Assembly (NCBI GenBank): GCA_002838945.1
Contig: PGXB01000031.1
Coordinates: 24,385-88,384 of the forward strand
Source of the DNA: a candidate division Zixibacteria bacterium HGW-Zixibacteria-1
GTDB lineage: Bacteria > Zixibacteria > MSB-5A5 > GN15 > PGXB01
Length of the DNA stretch: 64,000 nt
Reading direction: 5' to 3'
Every line of letters starts with the position of its first letter. Position 1 is the stretch's first letter. Below are positions 9,475 to 18,515 of this stretch, in pieces. The position numbers and the translations under genes were made by a program. Under the pieces are notes generated by a model. The model was not told the DNA's origin, made no database searches, and saw nothing but the letters and a program-made list of their open reading frames with translations.

Positions 9475-10773
9475 ATGAAAAGTCTTAAATTCAGCAAATA
9501 TCTTTGGGTCGTCCTGGTTCTTATCATTGCTTCGGGACCGGTCGGAACGGTTGTAGCACAGATTGAAGATCCAGGCGCGCCGATTGAAAACCTGTCGTTT
9601 CAGGCGGCAGAAATTCGGTCAGTCATCAGATTCCTGGCTGATTACGGTAAGGTAAACGTGGTTGTGGCGCCCGATGTGCAGGGAAGCGTTACAATCAATC
9701 TTCGCAATGTTTATTGGAAACAGGCACTTGAGATTATCGGCAGCAATTATAATCTGGCCGTAGTCTGGGAAAAAGCCGGGTATATCCGGATTCTTCAGGC
9801 CGATAAATATCGTTCCGAGCAGAGTGACATCAATAAGCACAAACTTGAGCAGGTAACGCTGGCCAAGCTGGAAGTGAAAATCGTCCGGCTGGCGAATACC
9901 GCCGCCGCGGATATTAAAGAATCGGTCAAATCGCTTCTGAGTGACCGGGGTAAGGTTGACTCCGATGAACACACCAACTCTCTGATTATCCAGGAAGTTC
10001 CGGAAAATCTCCCGAGTGTTGTGAATTTCATTAAAGAGTTGGACAAACCGGCGCGGCAAATCCGTATCTCCGCCCAGCTTCTGGAAATCTATAGTAATGA
10101 CGACTTTGAGTTCGGTGTTGATTGGACGGCTAACGGAATAAGTACCTATGGGGCCGATAATGCCCGCTCCATCACTCAAACCGGTACTCAAAACGGCAAT
10201 CAGGTTACCAACCCGTTTATTTCCTATGATCTTGGGCTAATTGGACGCGGCTGGACTGTTGATGCCATTGTTTCAGCAGTTGTCTCAGAGGGTAAAGGTA
10301 AGATTATTGCCCATCCGGAAATCACCACAGTGGAGAACAAGGAAGCCCGCATTCAGATGGGGCAAAAGGTCCCGATCAAGCAGTTTGACGAGGCGGGCAA
10401 TGTCGTAATCAAATTTGAAGAAGTCGGAACGATTCTCAAGGTCACGCCGCATATTACGGCCGACAATCAGATCCTTATGCATTTGATGCCGGAACGCAGC
10501 ACCCTTGAGCCGGATCCGAGCGGTATTGTTATCAATACCAATAATGCCGAGACCAATGTGGTCGTAAATAACGGTCAGACAGCGGTCATCGGCGGCCTGA
10601 CCACCCAGGATGAAGTGGAAGCGGTCTCGGGAATACCGATTTTGAAGGACATTCCGTTGCTGGGTGCGATCTTCCGCTATACCACCAAAAGCACGGAAAA
10701 TCGTGACCTGGTCATTTTCGTGACCCCGACGATCGTCGAGAATGATCTTGCGGGCGTTGAAACAGCTCCTTAA
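9475..10773 (+). CDS. pilQ: Type IV pilus secretin PilQ (short form)
   Basis: The outer-membrane secretin through which the pilus passes. After a signal peptide (to about residue 29, ending VVAQ) come an STN/N0 domain (about 38-95, ENLSFQAAEIRSVIRFLADY), an N1/KH domain (about 120-195, ending in FIKELDKPARQIRI) and the secretin beta-domain (about 215-425) with VPIKQF, NGQTAVIGGLT and PLLGAIFRYTTKS. At 432 residues it is much shorter than proteobacterial PilQ (about 700) because the AMIN domains are missing; one is present in the preceding gene. It lies 15 bases after the PilP-like gene and ends the operon at a strong terminator. Confidence 0.94.
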   Translation: MKSLKFSKYLWVVLVLIIASGPVGTVVAQIEDPGAPIENLSFQAAEIRSVIRFLADYGKVNVVVAPDVQGSVTINLRNVYWKQALEIIGSNYNLAVVWEKAGYIRILQADKYRSEQSDINKHKLEQVTLAKLEVKIVRLANTAAADIKESVKSLLSDRGKVDSDEHTNSLIIQEVPENLPSVVNFIKELDKPARQIRISAQLLEIYSNDDFEFGVDWTANGISTYGADNARSITQTGTQNGNQVTNPFISYDLGLIGRGWTVDAIVSAVVSEGKGKIIAHPEITTVENKEARIQMGQKVPIKQFDEAGNVVIKFEEVGTILKVTPHITADNQILMHLMPERSTLEPDPSGIVINTNNAETNVVVNNGQTAVIGGLTTQDEVEAVSGIPILKDIPLLGAIFRYTTKSTENRDLVIFVTPTIVENDLAGVETAP

Positions 10774-10794
10774 GCGCATTGATTAGATACAGAT

Positions 10795-10823
10795 AAAAAC
10801 CCGCCTTCAGGCGGGTTTTTTTT
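10795..10823 (+). terminator. Rho-independent terminator of the pilM-Q operon
   Basis: A CCCGCC/GGCGGG stem with a short loop is preceded by AAAAA and followed by TTTTTTTT. It marks the end of the pilus operon. Confidence 0.88.
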
Positions 10824-10923
10824 GGTTAAGAGACAACCCTGATTTTCCGATAAAACTAATGAGAGAATATCTCGAAAATTACGGGAGAAATTCAGTCTAA
10901 TTTTAAACATATCGGGAGTAATT

Positions 10924-13053
10924 ATGAAAGTCACCAAGTATTCACTCGGTATTGCTGTCTTTGCGTTTTGTGCCATGCTTATGGTCAATCTGATCGGAGG
11001 ATGCAGCAGTTCCTCGAATGACTCGGAACGCTCCAGCGGTCTGACAATTGAGACTGTTGTGGCCAGTCCGTCCACCGTCGAAGTCGGCAGCACCACCGTT
11101 ATTGAAGCGGTTGTCACCGATGGTTCTACTCCGCTGCCCAACAGGATTATCACTTTCACCGTCCCCGCTGAATATGGATATTGCACTCCGGCGGTCGACA
11201 CCACCGACGAAAACGGTGTGGCCGCAACCGTCTTTACCTCGGTTCAATCCGGGCTTGCGGTGGTTACCGCCAGAATTTCCGAGACGGTTTATCAGACGGT
11301 TAATGTACTGATTAATTCTTCGTCGCTGCCCAGCAGCGGTAATATTGATATTGCCACGACTCCGTCACTTCTTCTGGCGGACGGGCTTTCATCGTCGACC
11401 CTGACGGTTACGGTTCGTGACGGCGCCGGCAATCCGGCCCCGGAATCGACCATAGTCATGTTTGCCGCCGGTGAAAAATTCGATGATATCGACGGCAATG
11501 GCTATTTTTCGGCCGGGATCGACAGCGTAATTTATGATGCCATCCCCAATGATCAGTGGGATCCCATCGGTATCGTTCCCTCAATGGCCTATGTTCTTGG
11601 AAGCAACGGTCAGGCGACCGCTCAGTATATTTCCGGAACCGAAGCGGTAACGGTTTATATTCGGGCGACAGTCACCGCAAATAACTTCCAGGGGTATACC
11701 GAAACCAGCCTGCAGCTTACTCCAGATGCCTCCATCAGCAGCATATCACTTGCCTGCGATGAGGTTCATATGGCCGTGGTTGCTACCGGCGGTATTGAAG
11801 CGGCCACCCTTTATGCCACCGGCTATGACGCCAATGGCAATCGGGTACCGGAAGGCCTCGAAATTTCGTTTGTTATCACAGACGGACCGGGCGGCGGCGA
11901 ACATCTGGGCACGGTCGGCTATGGTCCTTATATAGCCACCACCAACGCCGGCGGTGTGGCCACCTGTCCGATTTCATCGGGGACAGTCTCTGGAACAGTA
12001 AGAATTCGCGCCTATGCCGAAACCATTCTTTCGGCGGCGACACAGATTATGGTTCATGCCGGCCCGCCGGCTTACATGACGATCGGAGCCGAAAAATGCA
12101 ATTCCCCGACCTGGAATGTTATCAATGAGCGAGTCGGTGTCGTGGCCCTGGTTTCCGATGTTTATCATAATCCGGTGGCCGATTCGACAGCAGTTTACTT
12201 CACCTGTGATGAAGGCACGATGATGGCCCATTTACTGCGGACCCAGAGCGAGGAAGGCATTGCCTCCAGTTACTGGATTTCGGGTTATGATGATCCGTTG
12301 GCCGACGGTGTCGTGGAGATTATTGCCGAAACCAATGGCGGCGATCTGGCCGATACCAGTTACTTTTTGAATACTTCGAGTCCGGTGTATTTCTGGTTTA
12401 TTACCGATCCGGCCTCAGGATTCCCGGTTTTTCCGACCACGATCAATGCCGATGGCAAGGAAAAGAAATCTTTTTATATCGAAGTTCGCGATTATAATAT
12501 GAACTATGTTGCCGGCGGGACCGCAATCGAAGTTGAAGCCGGTCTCCTGAGCGCTTCCGGCGGCGCCGTCCAGGATGGCTGTCTGGCTTCGCGCGTCAAG
12601 GGCTCTATTACCTCAGTGACTCTGGAATATGATCGGTCCATGAATGGCGTGTCGGATGATGGCATCGGCGCCATCGATTATGTCACGGCCAATTATGCCA
12701 ATTTATTGGTAGAAACTATTCCGTGCACACTTTTGACAGGCCCGGCCTATACGCCCAACTGCGTGCTTGATATCGTTTCCTCGGCCAATGCCGACGGCCA
12801 GGTTGCCTTCGGAGTGACCATCAAGGATCGCTGGAACAATCCGCTCGGCGATCACACGCTGGTGGCTTCAGTAACCGGCGGCGGCTCGATCTCAAACGGC
12901 ACCCAGTCCACCGATATGTATGGTGAGGCCAGAGGGTTTACGCTCAATACGCCGCCCGCGGCCGATTCGGTCAGCCAGGTTACGGTGACCGTTCAGGATA
13001 TCGACCCGCGCGGAAATATAACGCTGACAAATACTGTTTCAATAAGCAATTAG
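10924..13053 (+). CDS. Large lipoprotein with repeated Ig-like (Big_1/invasin-type) domains
   Basis: A 709-residue exported lipoprotein. The signal peptide ends in LIGGC (Cys27), a plausible lipobox, and a Ser/Asn-rich tether follows. The rest is a series of beta-sandwich repeats of the Big_1 type: VEVGSTTVIEAVVTDGSTPL at about 55, SLLLADGLSSSTLTVTVRDG at about 148, and later units with DANGNRVP and ITFTVP-style strands. Similar modules are found in adhesins and invasins. It lies 150 bases after pilQ behind a terminator, with its own GGGAG Shine-Dalgarno, so it is a separate unit. A pilus-associated adhesin role is a guess from position only. Confidence 0.75.
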   Translation: MKVTKYSLGIAVFAFCAMLMVNLIGGCSSSSNDSERSSGLTIETVVASPSTVEVGSTTVIEAVVTDGSTPLPNRIITFTVPAEYGYCTPAVDTTDENGVAATVFTSVQSGLAVVTARISETVYQTVNVLINSSSLPSSGNIDIATTPSLLLADGLSSSTLTVTVRDGAGNPAPESTIVMFAAGEKFDDIDGNGYFSAGIDSVIYDAIPNDQWDPIGIVPSMAYVLGSNGQATAQYISGTEAVTVYIRATVTANNFQGYTETSLQLTPDASISSISLACDEVHMAVVATGGIEAATLYATGYDANGNRVPEGLEISFVITDGPGGGEHLGTVGYGPYIATTNAGGVATCPISSGTVSGTVRIRAYAETILSAATQIMVHAGPPAYMTIGAEKCNSPTWNVINERVGVVALVSDVYHNPVADSTAVYFTCDEGTMMAHLLRTQSEEGIASSYWISGYDDPLADGVVEIIAETNGGDLADTSYFLNTSSPVYFWFITDPASGFPVFPTTINADGKEKKSFYIEVRDYNMNYVAGGTAIEVEAGLLSASGGAVQDGCLASRVKGSITSVTLEYDRSMNGVSDDGIGAIDYVTANYANLLVETIPCTLLTGPAYTPNCVLDIVSSANADGQVAFGVTIKDRWNNPLGDHTLVASVTGGGSISNGTQSTDMYGEARGFTLNTPPAADSVSQVTVTVQDIDPRGNITLTNTVSISN

Positions 13054-13078
13054 TTTTTACTCCTGTTTTGTTTCGAGA

Positions 13079-13117
13079 GGGTCATCCGCTTAGCCAGCGG
13101 ATGGCCCTTAAATTTTT
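13079..13117 (+). terminator. Rho-independent terminator after the Ig-like lipoprotein
   Basis: A 12-bp near-perfect stem (GGGTCATCCGCT / AGCGGATGGCCC, one G-T pair) with a 5-base loop is followed by TTAAATTTTT. Confidence 0.8.
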
Positions 13118-13162
13118 CCAGAAATTTGTGGTTTCTTCGAAAAACTTAGTTAAATTGCGGGC

Positions 13163-14845
13163 ATGCCGCTTCTAAATGAGAAGGATTTCCGGCTCACGGA
13201 TACTATCCATGAAGCCGTCATACACACATGCCGGCGATTGGCCGATAAACCGGCCCTGGTCGCCCAGGGCGGTGAAGGCAAAGCCTATACCTTTGGGGAG
13301 ATCGGCGATCTGGTCGGCAGAGTTGCCGGCGGCCTGCGCAAAAAGGGTTTTTCCAAAGGCGACCGGGTGGCAATTATCGCTGAAAATTGTCCCGAATGGG
13401 GGATTTCATACCTGGCCGCTATGGCGGCCGGATGCATTGTTGTGCCGCTGGATGTTTCGCTTAAGCCGAATGAGCTGAGCCGCATGTTAAGAGTTTCCAA
13501 AGCCAGGGCTCTTATTTGCTCGCCCCGCTGGAAAAAAGAGGCGGACGATATGATCGCCCTTAACGGTCTTCGGGTGGATACGGTGGCCATGAATTTTGAT
13601 GAGGGCGAAACATTGAAAGGGCTGGCCGATTCCGACCCATATTTCGAAAAATCGGTCAGTCGTAGTGATATTGCAGTTATAATTTATACTTCCGGCACCA
13701 CCGGCGATCCCAAGGGGGTTATTTTGACCCACAACAATATTCTGAGGAATATCGAATCCATCGTCAAAAGCCTGATGATCTATCAGGATGATAATCTTTT
13801 GTCGGTATTGCCGCTTCATCATACTTTCGAGGCCACGGTCGGTTTTCTTTTTCCACTCTGTACCGGGTTGACGGTGAAATATTCCCGGTCTCTCAAGTCA
13901 CGGGATCTTATGACGGATATTAAAAACAATAAAATTACATTTATGATCGGTGTTCCCTTGCTTTTTGAAAAGATGTATGCCGCCATCAATAAACGGATCT
14001 CCGAATTACACCCGATTAAAAGGGCGCTGTTTAACTCGCTATATGGCGTCTGCAAGGTGGGCTGGAAATTCAAAAGGCGCCCGGGTATAAAACTCTTCAA
14101 GGATCTAAGAACAAAAGCCGGTCTCGAGTCGATTCGCCTGATGGCTTGCGGTGGCGCGCCGCTTCCGCCCCGGGTCGCCGAGTGGTTTACCATGGTTGGT
14201 TTTATTTTTCTGAGCGGCTACGGCCTGACCGAATGTGCGCCGGTGGTCTCATTCAACCGACCGGGGGATATCGACTTCGGATCGGTCGGGAGGCCGCTTC
14301 CGGGCATTGAAGTGAAAATTGACAACCCCGCCCCGGATGGTGTCGGCGAAATCATTGTCAGGGGTGAGAACAATACGCCGGGTTATATCGACAATCCGGA
14401 GGCCACCGCCAAGCTTTTGAAAGATGGCTGGCTGTTTACCGGCGATATGGGCAAAATCAAGCATGGCCGTGTTTTTATAACCGGCCGTATGAAAAATATT
14501 ATTATCAGCGGCGGCGGAAAAAATATCTATCCCGAGGAAATCGAGGCCGAATTGAATGTCTCACTGTATATTCTCGAATCAGTGGTGGTGGGACGGACCA
14601 AAGAAAAGAAGGCCGGGGAGGATATCTGGGCCGTTATCGTTCCCGATATGGAACAGATCCAGTTATTGGAGGGGAAGCCGGGCGCTGAAATAACGTCGGA
14701 GCGAATAAGGCAGATTATCAAGCAGGAGATCGATGCGGCCAATAGCCGGATGGCGGATTATAAAAGAATCACCCAGTTTGAAATCCGCCTCGATGAGTTC
14801 GAGAAAACTTCGACCAGAAAAATCAAAAGAAGGTTTTATCAATAG
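13163..14845 (+). CDS. Long-chain fatty acyl-CoA (or acyl-ACP) synthetase, AMP-binding
   Basis: An ANL-superfamily enzyme that adenylates a carboxylic acid and transfers it to CoA or a carrier protein. The P-loop IIYTSGTTGDPKGV lies at about residues 172-186, the A5 motif SGYGLTECAP at about 351, and the A7/A8 motifs GWLFTGDMG and KNIIISGGGKNIYPEEIE at about 422-455. The 560-residue length suits FadD-type long-chain ligases. A C-terminal Lys-rich tail (TSTRKIKRRFY) carries the expected catalytic-lysine region. Two small enzymes follow within a few bases, forming an operon, but no shared pathway is obvious. Chain-length preference cannot be read. Confidence 0.88.
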   Translation: MPLLNEKDFRLTDTIHEAVIHTCRRLADKPALVAQGGEGKAYTFGEIGDLVGRVAGGLRKKGFSKGDRVAIIAENCPEWGISYLAAMAAGCIVVPLDVSLKPNELSRMLRVSKARALICSPRWKKEADDMIALNGLRVDTVAMNFDEGETLKGLADSDPYFEKSVSRSDIAVIIYTSGTTGDPKGVILTHNNILRNIESIVKSLMIYQDDNLLSVLPLHHTFEATVGFLFPLCTGLTVKYSRSLKSRDLMTDIKNNKITFMIGVPLLFEKMYAAINKRISELHPIKRALFNSLYGVCKVGWKFKRRPGIKLFKDLRTKAGLESIRLMACGGAPLPPRVAEWFTMVGFIFLSGYGLTECAPVVSFNRPGDIDFGSVGRPLPGIEVKIDNPAPDGVGEIIVRGENNTPGYIDNPEATAKLLKDGWLFTGDMGKIKHGRVFITGRMKNIIISGGGKNIYPEEIEAELNVSLYILESVVVGRTKEKKAGEDIWAVIVPDMEQIQLLEGKPGAEITSERIRQIIKQEIDAANSRMADYKRITQFEIRLDEFEKTSTRKIKRRFYQ

Positions 14846-14848
14846 AAA

Positions 14849-15265
14849 ATGGTCAGGACCGAAGAAATCCGCTTTGAATCAAAAGGCTATTGCCATATTG
14901 TCAATATCACCGACCGGATCGCTGGTCTTGTGCGCGAGTCCGGCATCAAGGCGGGCATTGTGACTATTTTTTCACCATCAGCCACATCCGGCCTGACCAC
15001 GATCGAATTCGAACCGGGATTGCTCAAAGACTTACCGGAGTTTTTCGAGAAAATACTTCCATCCGGAGTGCCGTATCATCATGACATGACCTGGCATGAC
15101 GGCAATGGTTTTTCACATATGCGTTCGGCGCTGATCGGACCGGATATTACGATACCATTCAGCGACGGCGAACTGTTTCTGGGGACCTGGCAGAATGTCG
15201 TCTTTCTTGATTTCGATAACCGTAACCGCAGCCGCCGGCTGATAGTACAGATAATGGGAGACTAA
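14849..15265 (+). CDS. YjbQ/UPF0047 family protein
   Basis: A small cytoplasmic protein of 138 residues with the family signature WHDGNGFSHMRSALIGPD (about 89-106) followed by LFLGTWQNVVFLDFD. Members have been described as secondary thiamine-phosphate synthases, but the true role is uncertain. The conserved His and Asp residues of the signature are all present. It lies 3 bases after the acyl-CoA synthetase and 2 bases before mtnA, so all three are probably co-transcribed and translationally coupled. Confidence 0.9.
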   Translation: MVRTEEIRFESKGYCHIVNITDRIAGLVRESGIKAGIVTIFSPSATSGLTTIEFEPGLLKDLPEFFEKILPSGVPYHHDMTWHDGNGFSHMRSALIGPDITIPFSDGELFLGTWQNVVFLDFDNRNRSRRLIVQIMGD

Positions 15266-15267
15266 CG

Positions 15268-16284
15268 ATGAATTTTACCGTAATCGAACGGGTCGGGAAA
15301 ACGGCCAAAATACTCGATCAGACACAGCTTCCGACCAAGCTGATTTACAAGCAGTACAACGATTACCGCGATATCATGGAATCGATCCGAAGGCTCGAAA
15401 TTCGGGGCGCTCCGGCGATCGGCATCGCCGGCGCTTTTGCGGTGGCGGTGGCGGCTGAAGTCGATGTCAATATGAGTGTCGGGCAGTACAAGATTATCCT
15501 GGCGCAGGTGGCGGAAGAGATCAAGGCGGTGCGGCCGACGGCGGTTAATCTGGGCTGGGGAGTGGACCGGGTGGTGAAAGTGATCGAAGATTATCAGGGT
15601 GAGGATATCAAGGAGTTTCGCTTGCACATCTGGGCCGAAGCCGAAGCGATCTTAAAAGAGGATAAAGAGCTGTGCGATAAAATCGGACAAAACGGCGCCG
15701 CGCTTATCAATGACGGCGACACGGTGCTGACGCATTGTAATGCCGGGGCACTGGCGACAGGCGGTATCGGAACGGCGCTGGCGGTTATCTATGCGGCCAA
15801 AAATCAGGGGAAAAATGTTAAAGTCTATGCCGATGAGACCCGGCCGCTGCTGCAGGGGGCGCGGTTGACGTCGTGGGAATTGATGCAGGAAGGAATCGAT
15901 GTTACTTTGATCTGCGACAATATGGCGGCGATGGTGATGAAACAGGGCAAAATCGATAAAGTGATTGTCGGCACCGACCGGGTGGCCAAAAACGGCGATG
16001 TAGCCAACAAGATCGGCACATACGGCGTGGCGGTGCTGGCCAGAGAGCATAATATTCCGTTTTATGTGGCATTGCCGTACTCGACCTTCGATAACAATAT
16101 TCCGACCGGTGATGATATCCCGATCGAGGAGCGCTCTTCAACAGAGATCACCGATTGGGGCGGGGTGCAGACAGCGCCGGATGGTGTCAAAGTCTATTCA
16201 CCGGCTTTCGATATCACGCCGCGGGCGCTGGTGACGGCATATATCACGGATCAGGGCGTAACGCCGGGAGGAAGAGGGGAGTGA
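15268..16284 (+). CDS. mtnA: S-methyl-5-thioribose-1-phosphate isomerase MtnA
   Basis: Catalyses the aldose-ketose isomerisation of methylthioribose-1-phosphate to methylthioribulose-1-phosphate in the methionine salvage pathway. Family motifs are intact: RRLEIRGAPAIGIAGA near residue 47, the catalytic Cys157 in LTHCNAGAL and the catalytic Asp237 in GTDRVAKNGD, then NKIGTYGVA. The length of 338 is normal for MtnA, as distinct from eIF2B subunits. It is last in the acyl-CoA synthetase - yjbQ - mtnA unit. No other salvage genes are in the window. Confidence 0.93.
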   Translation: MNFTVIERVGKTAKILDQTQLPTKLIYKQYNDYRDIMESIRRLEIRGAPAIGIAGAFAVAVAAEVDVNMSVGQYKIILAQVAEEIKAVRPTAVNLGWGVDRVVKVIEDYQGEDIKEFRLHIWAEAEAILKEDKELCDKIGQNGAALINDGDTVLTHCNAGALATGGIGTALAVIYAAKNQGKNVKVYADETRPLLQGARLTSWELMQEGIDVTLICDNMAAMVMKQGKIDKVIVGTDRVAKNGDVANKIGTYGVAVLAREHNIPFYVALPYSTFDNNIPTGDDIPIEERSSTEITDWGGVQTAPDGVKVYSPAFDITPRALVTAYITDQGVTPGGRGE

Positions 16285-16519
16285 GGATTCGGCAAATAAA
16301 AGGCTGGCAGATGTGCCCACATGGCGGGCCACATACATAATTGGGTCGGATTTGCAGCTTTGGGTTTCTTAATATTTTAATCATAATTAGTTTGCATAAA
16401 GTTCTTTTTGTTTATAGATTGCGATGTCGGTAATTCTTGAAATTGAGATATGACTCAGGCTAATTTGTTAGTCTGATGCATGTCGGTGTAAATTAAGTTA
16501 TTGGTATTGAGGCAATTAT

Positions 16520-17557
16520 ATGGACAAGAGATATCAGGTCTTTGTCAGTTCGACTTATGAAGATTTGCGTGCCGAGCGGCAGGAAGTCATTCAGGCCTTG
16601 CTGGAATTGGATTGCATTCCGTCCGGGATGGAATTATTTCCAGCGGCGGATGAAGACCAGTGGACGCTCATAAAGCGTGTGATAGATGACCGTGATTATT
16701 ACATAGTAATTAGTGCCGGGCGTTATGGTTCCATTGGCGCAGATGGTAAAAGTTATACTCAAATGGAATATGAGTATGCGATTTCCGTAAATAAACCAGT
16801 TATTGCCTTTCTGCATCAAGATATTGGTAAAATTCCAAATGAGAGAACGGAAAAGAGCGATAAAGGCAAAAGAAATCTAATGGAATTTCGGGCGCTGATG
16901 GAAAAAAAGCTCTGTAAATATTGGACTTCGCCGGCAGAATTGGGCGGTGCCGTAAGTCGCAGCATTATCAAGCTTATCAAGGCACATCCCGCCATTGGTT
17001 GGGTGAAGGCCGATTTGGTGCCAGATGAATCTGCTGACAAAGAAATACTTGAATTAAGCAGGCAGGTTGCTGAACTTGAAAATCAGTTGGAATTATTAAG
17101 AAATGAACCACCATTAGGCTCTGAAGAATTAGCGCAGGGCGATGATTTATTCGAAATGAGATATGTGTGTGATGTATCTGGTGTGAGTGTAGTGGATGGC
17201 TATCAGAAGGATGTGGCTGATAGCTATGATTTTACATGGAATGAGATATTTCTAAGAATCGCGCCTATGATGTTAGATGAAGTGTCGGAACAAGATTTGA
17301 TAAAAGAATTAAATGAGATGATTTTGAATAGAGATCTCTCTCAAAAGAAGGATCCAGAGGATTATGAATATGAAATAGGTAATGTTGTAGTATTCAGTGA
17401 TGATTTTCAGACAATAAAAGTGCAGTTACGTTCACTCGGGTTAATAGTCCAAGGCAATAAACCACGCAGCGCTAAAGACACGAATATTTATTGGAAACTG
17501 ACTCCCTATGGTGATGCGGTAATGACAAAGGGCCGGGCAATTAAAAAGCATAAATAG
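16520..17557 (+). CDS. DUF4062-domain protein, possible conflict-system or signalling protein
   Basis: An N-terminal DUF4062 domain (about residues 1-105) starts with YQVFVSSTYEDLRAERQEVI and contains DRDYYIVISAGRYGSIG and YTQMEYEYAIS. This Rossmann-like domain resembles TIR/deoxyribosyltransferase folds and often caps STAND or effector proteins. A short coiled coil lies at about 178-200. The C-terminal part (about 205-345) ends in VQLRSLGLIVQ and YWKLTPYGDAVM, which read like a winged-helix domain; that is my inference. The gene is visibly AT-richer than its neighbours and followed 75 bases later by a second TIR-like gene, so the pair looks horizontally acquired. Function is unknown; anti-phage defence is one possibility. 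Confidence 0.75.
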   Translation: MDKRYQVFVSSTYEDLRAERQEVIQALLELDCIPSGMELFPAADEDQWTLIKRVIDDRDYYIVISAGRYGSIGADGKSYTQMEYEYAISVNKPVIAFLHQDIGKIPNERTEKSDKGKRNLMEFRALMEKKLCKYWTSPAELGGAVSRSIIKLIKAHPAIGWVKADLVPDESADKEILELSRQVAELENQLELLRNEPPLGSEELAQGDDLFEMRYVCDVSGVSVVDGYQKDVADSYDFTWNEIFLRIAPMMLDEVSEQDLIKELNEMILNRDLSQKKDPEDYEYEIGNVVVFSDDFQTIKVQLRSLGLIVQGNKPRSAKDTNIYWKLTPYGDAVMTKGRAIKKHK

Positions 17558-17632
17558 TAATTGATTATACCATATAATCATCATAGGTTTGCAGCCTATT
17601 ATTTTAGTAATATTTAATTTCGGGAAGAATTA

Positions 17633-18484
17633 ATGAAGGAAAAACCTATCTTTGCATTTGTCTTGATACCATTTGCACCAGAATTTGCTGATATATATAA
17701 ATTCGGTATTAAAGAACCGGCTAAAGATCTGAATATAGTGGCTGAACGGGTAGATGAACAGATATATAAGGAAGGTATTTTGGAGAGAATTTACAGACAA
17801 ATTGAAATAGCCGATATTATAATTGCTGATATGACGGGGCAAAATCCAAATGTGTTTTATGAAATTGGCTATGCCCACGCAAAAGGGAAATTATGTATTC
17901 ATTTGACCTCAGATGCTAATGACATACCTTTCGATCTTAAGGATAAACGGCATATCATATATGGTAATTCTATTGAGGAATTAAGGGTTGCGCTGACTAG
18001 AGAACTTAATTGGGCCAAAAATGAAATAGAAAATATTAGGAAGAGTCTGATAAAAGTGCATTTAAAAAACATTTACGGCGAATTGGATAAAACTGAATAC
18101 ATTGCTAAGGGTTCCATTTATTTTAAAATTGATTTGCTTAACGAATTCGAAAAGACTTCTTCCGAAATTGAAGCCATTTACTTTTATACGTCTACTGATT
18201 GGGATATTTATCAGGACGATAAATTATGTCCATCTGCAAAATCAGATCTTCCAGATTTTCATAAGCGTCATTTTTTAAATTCACCTATACGCAAGATGGC
18301 AAGCAACTCGTGGGCTCAAGTAAGTTTCAAGGCAATAAAAATATTGGCAAGGGCATATCAAGGTGAAGCGTTGAAGGATTCTTACAGAATAATAGGAAAA
18401 AGTATTTTAAGACTAATGACATCTGAAAGTAATTTTGACTATGATATAAGAATAGATACAACAGTCGATGACCTTCCTTTTTAG
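17633..18484 (+). CDS. TIR/nucleoside deoxyribosyltransferase-like protein with unknown C-terminal domain
   Basis: The N-terminal 125 residues (FAFVLIPFAPEFADIYKFGI, IEIADIIIADMTGQNPNVFY, EIGYAHAKGK, PFDLKDKRHIIY) match a TIR-like/nucleoside 2-deoxyribosyltransferase-like fold. The Glu in NPNVFYEIGYAHA sits where such enzymes place the catalytic glutamate, so nucleotide or NAD cleavage is possible but unproven. The C-terminal half (about 135-283) I do not recognise; it has no signal peptide or membrane helix. An AT-rich composition, shared with the DUF4062 gene just upstream, suggests a transferred two-gene cassette. A GGGAAG Shine-Dalgarno precedes the ATG. The gene is convergent with the metallopeptidase gene downstream. 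Confidence 0.65.
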   Translation: MKEKPIFAFVLIPFAPEFADIYKFGIKEPAKDLNIVAERVDEQIYKEGILERIYRQIEIADIIIADMTGQNPNVFYEIGYAHAKGKLCIHLTSDANDIPFDLKDKRHIIYGNSIEELRVALTRELNWAKNEIENIRKSLIKVHLKNIYGELDKTEYIAKGSIYFKIDLLNEFEKTSSEIEAIYFYTSTDWDIYQDDKLCPSAKSDLPDFHKRHFLNSPIRKMASNSWAQVSFKAIKILARAYQGEALKDSYRIIGKSILRLMTSESNFDYDIRIDTTVDDLPF

Positions 18485-18515
18485 AGCTACCGTCAATAAT
18501 GATCTAGTTACCCTA

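Noticed and set aside
16311..16336. A short palindrome (TGTGCCC...GGGCCACA) after mtnA as an attachment site for the AT-rich cassette
   Set aside because: No matching copy is seen on the other side of the cassette near 18485-18515, so there is no evidence of an att pair.
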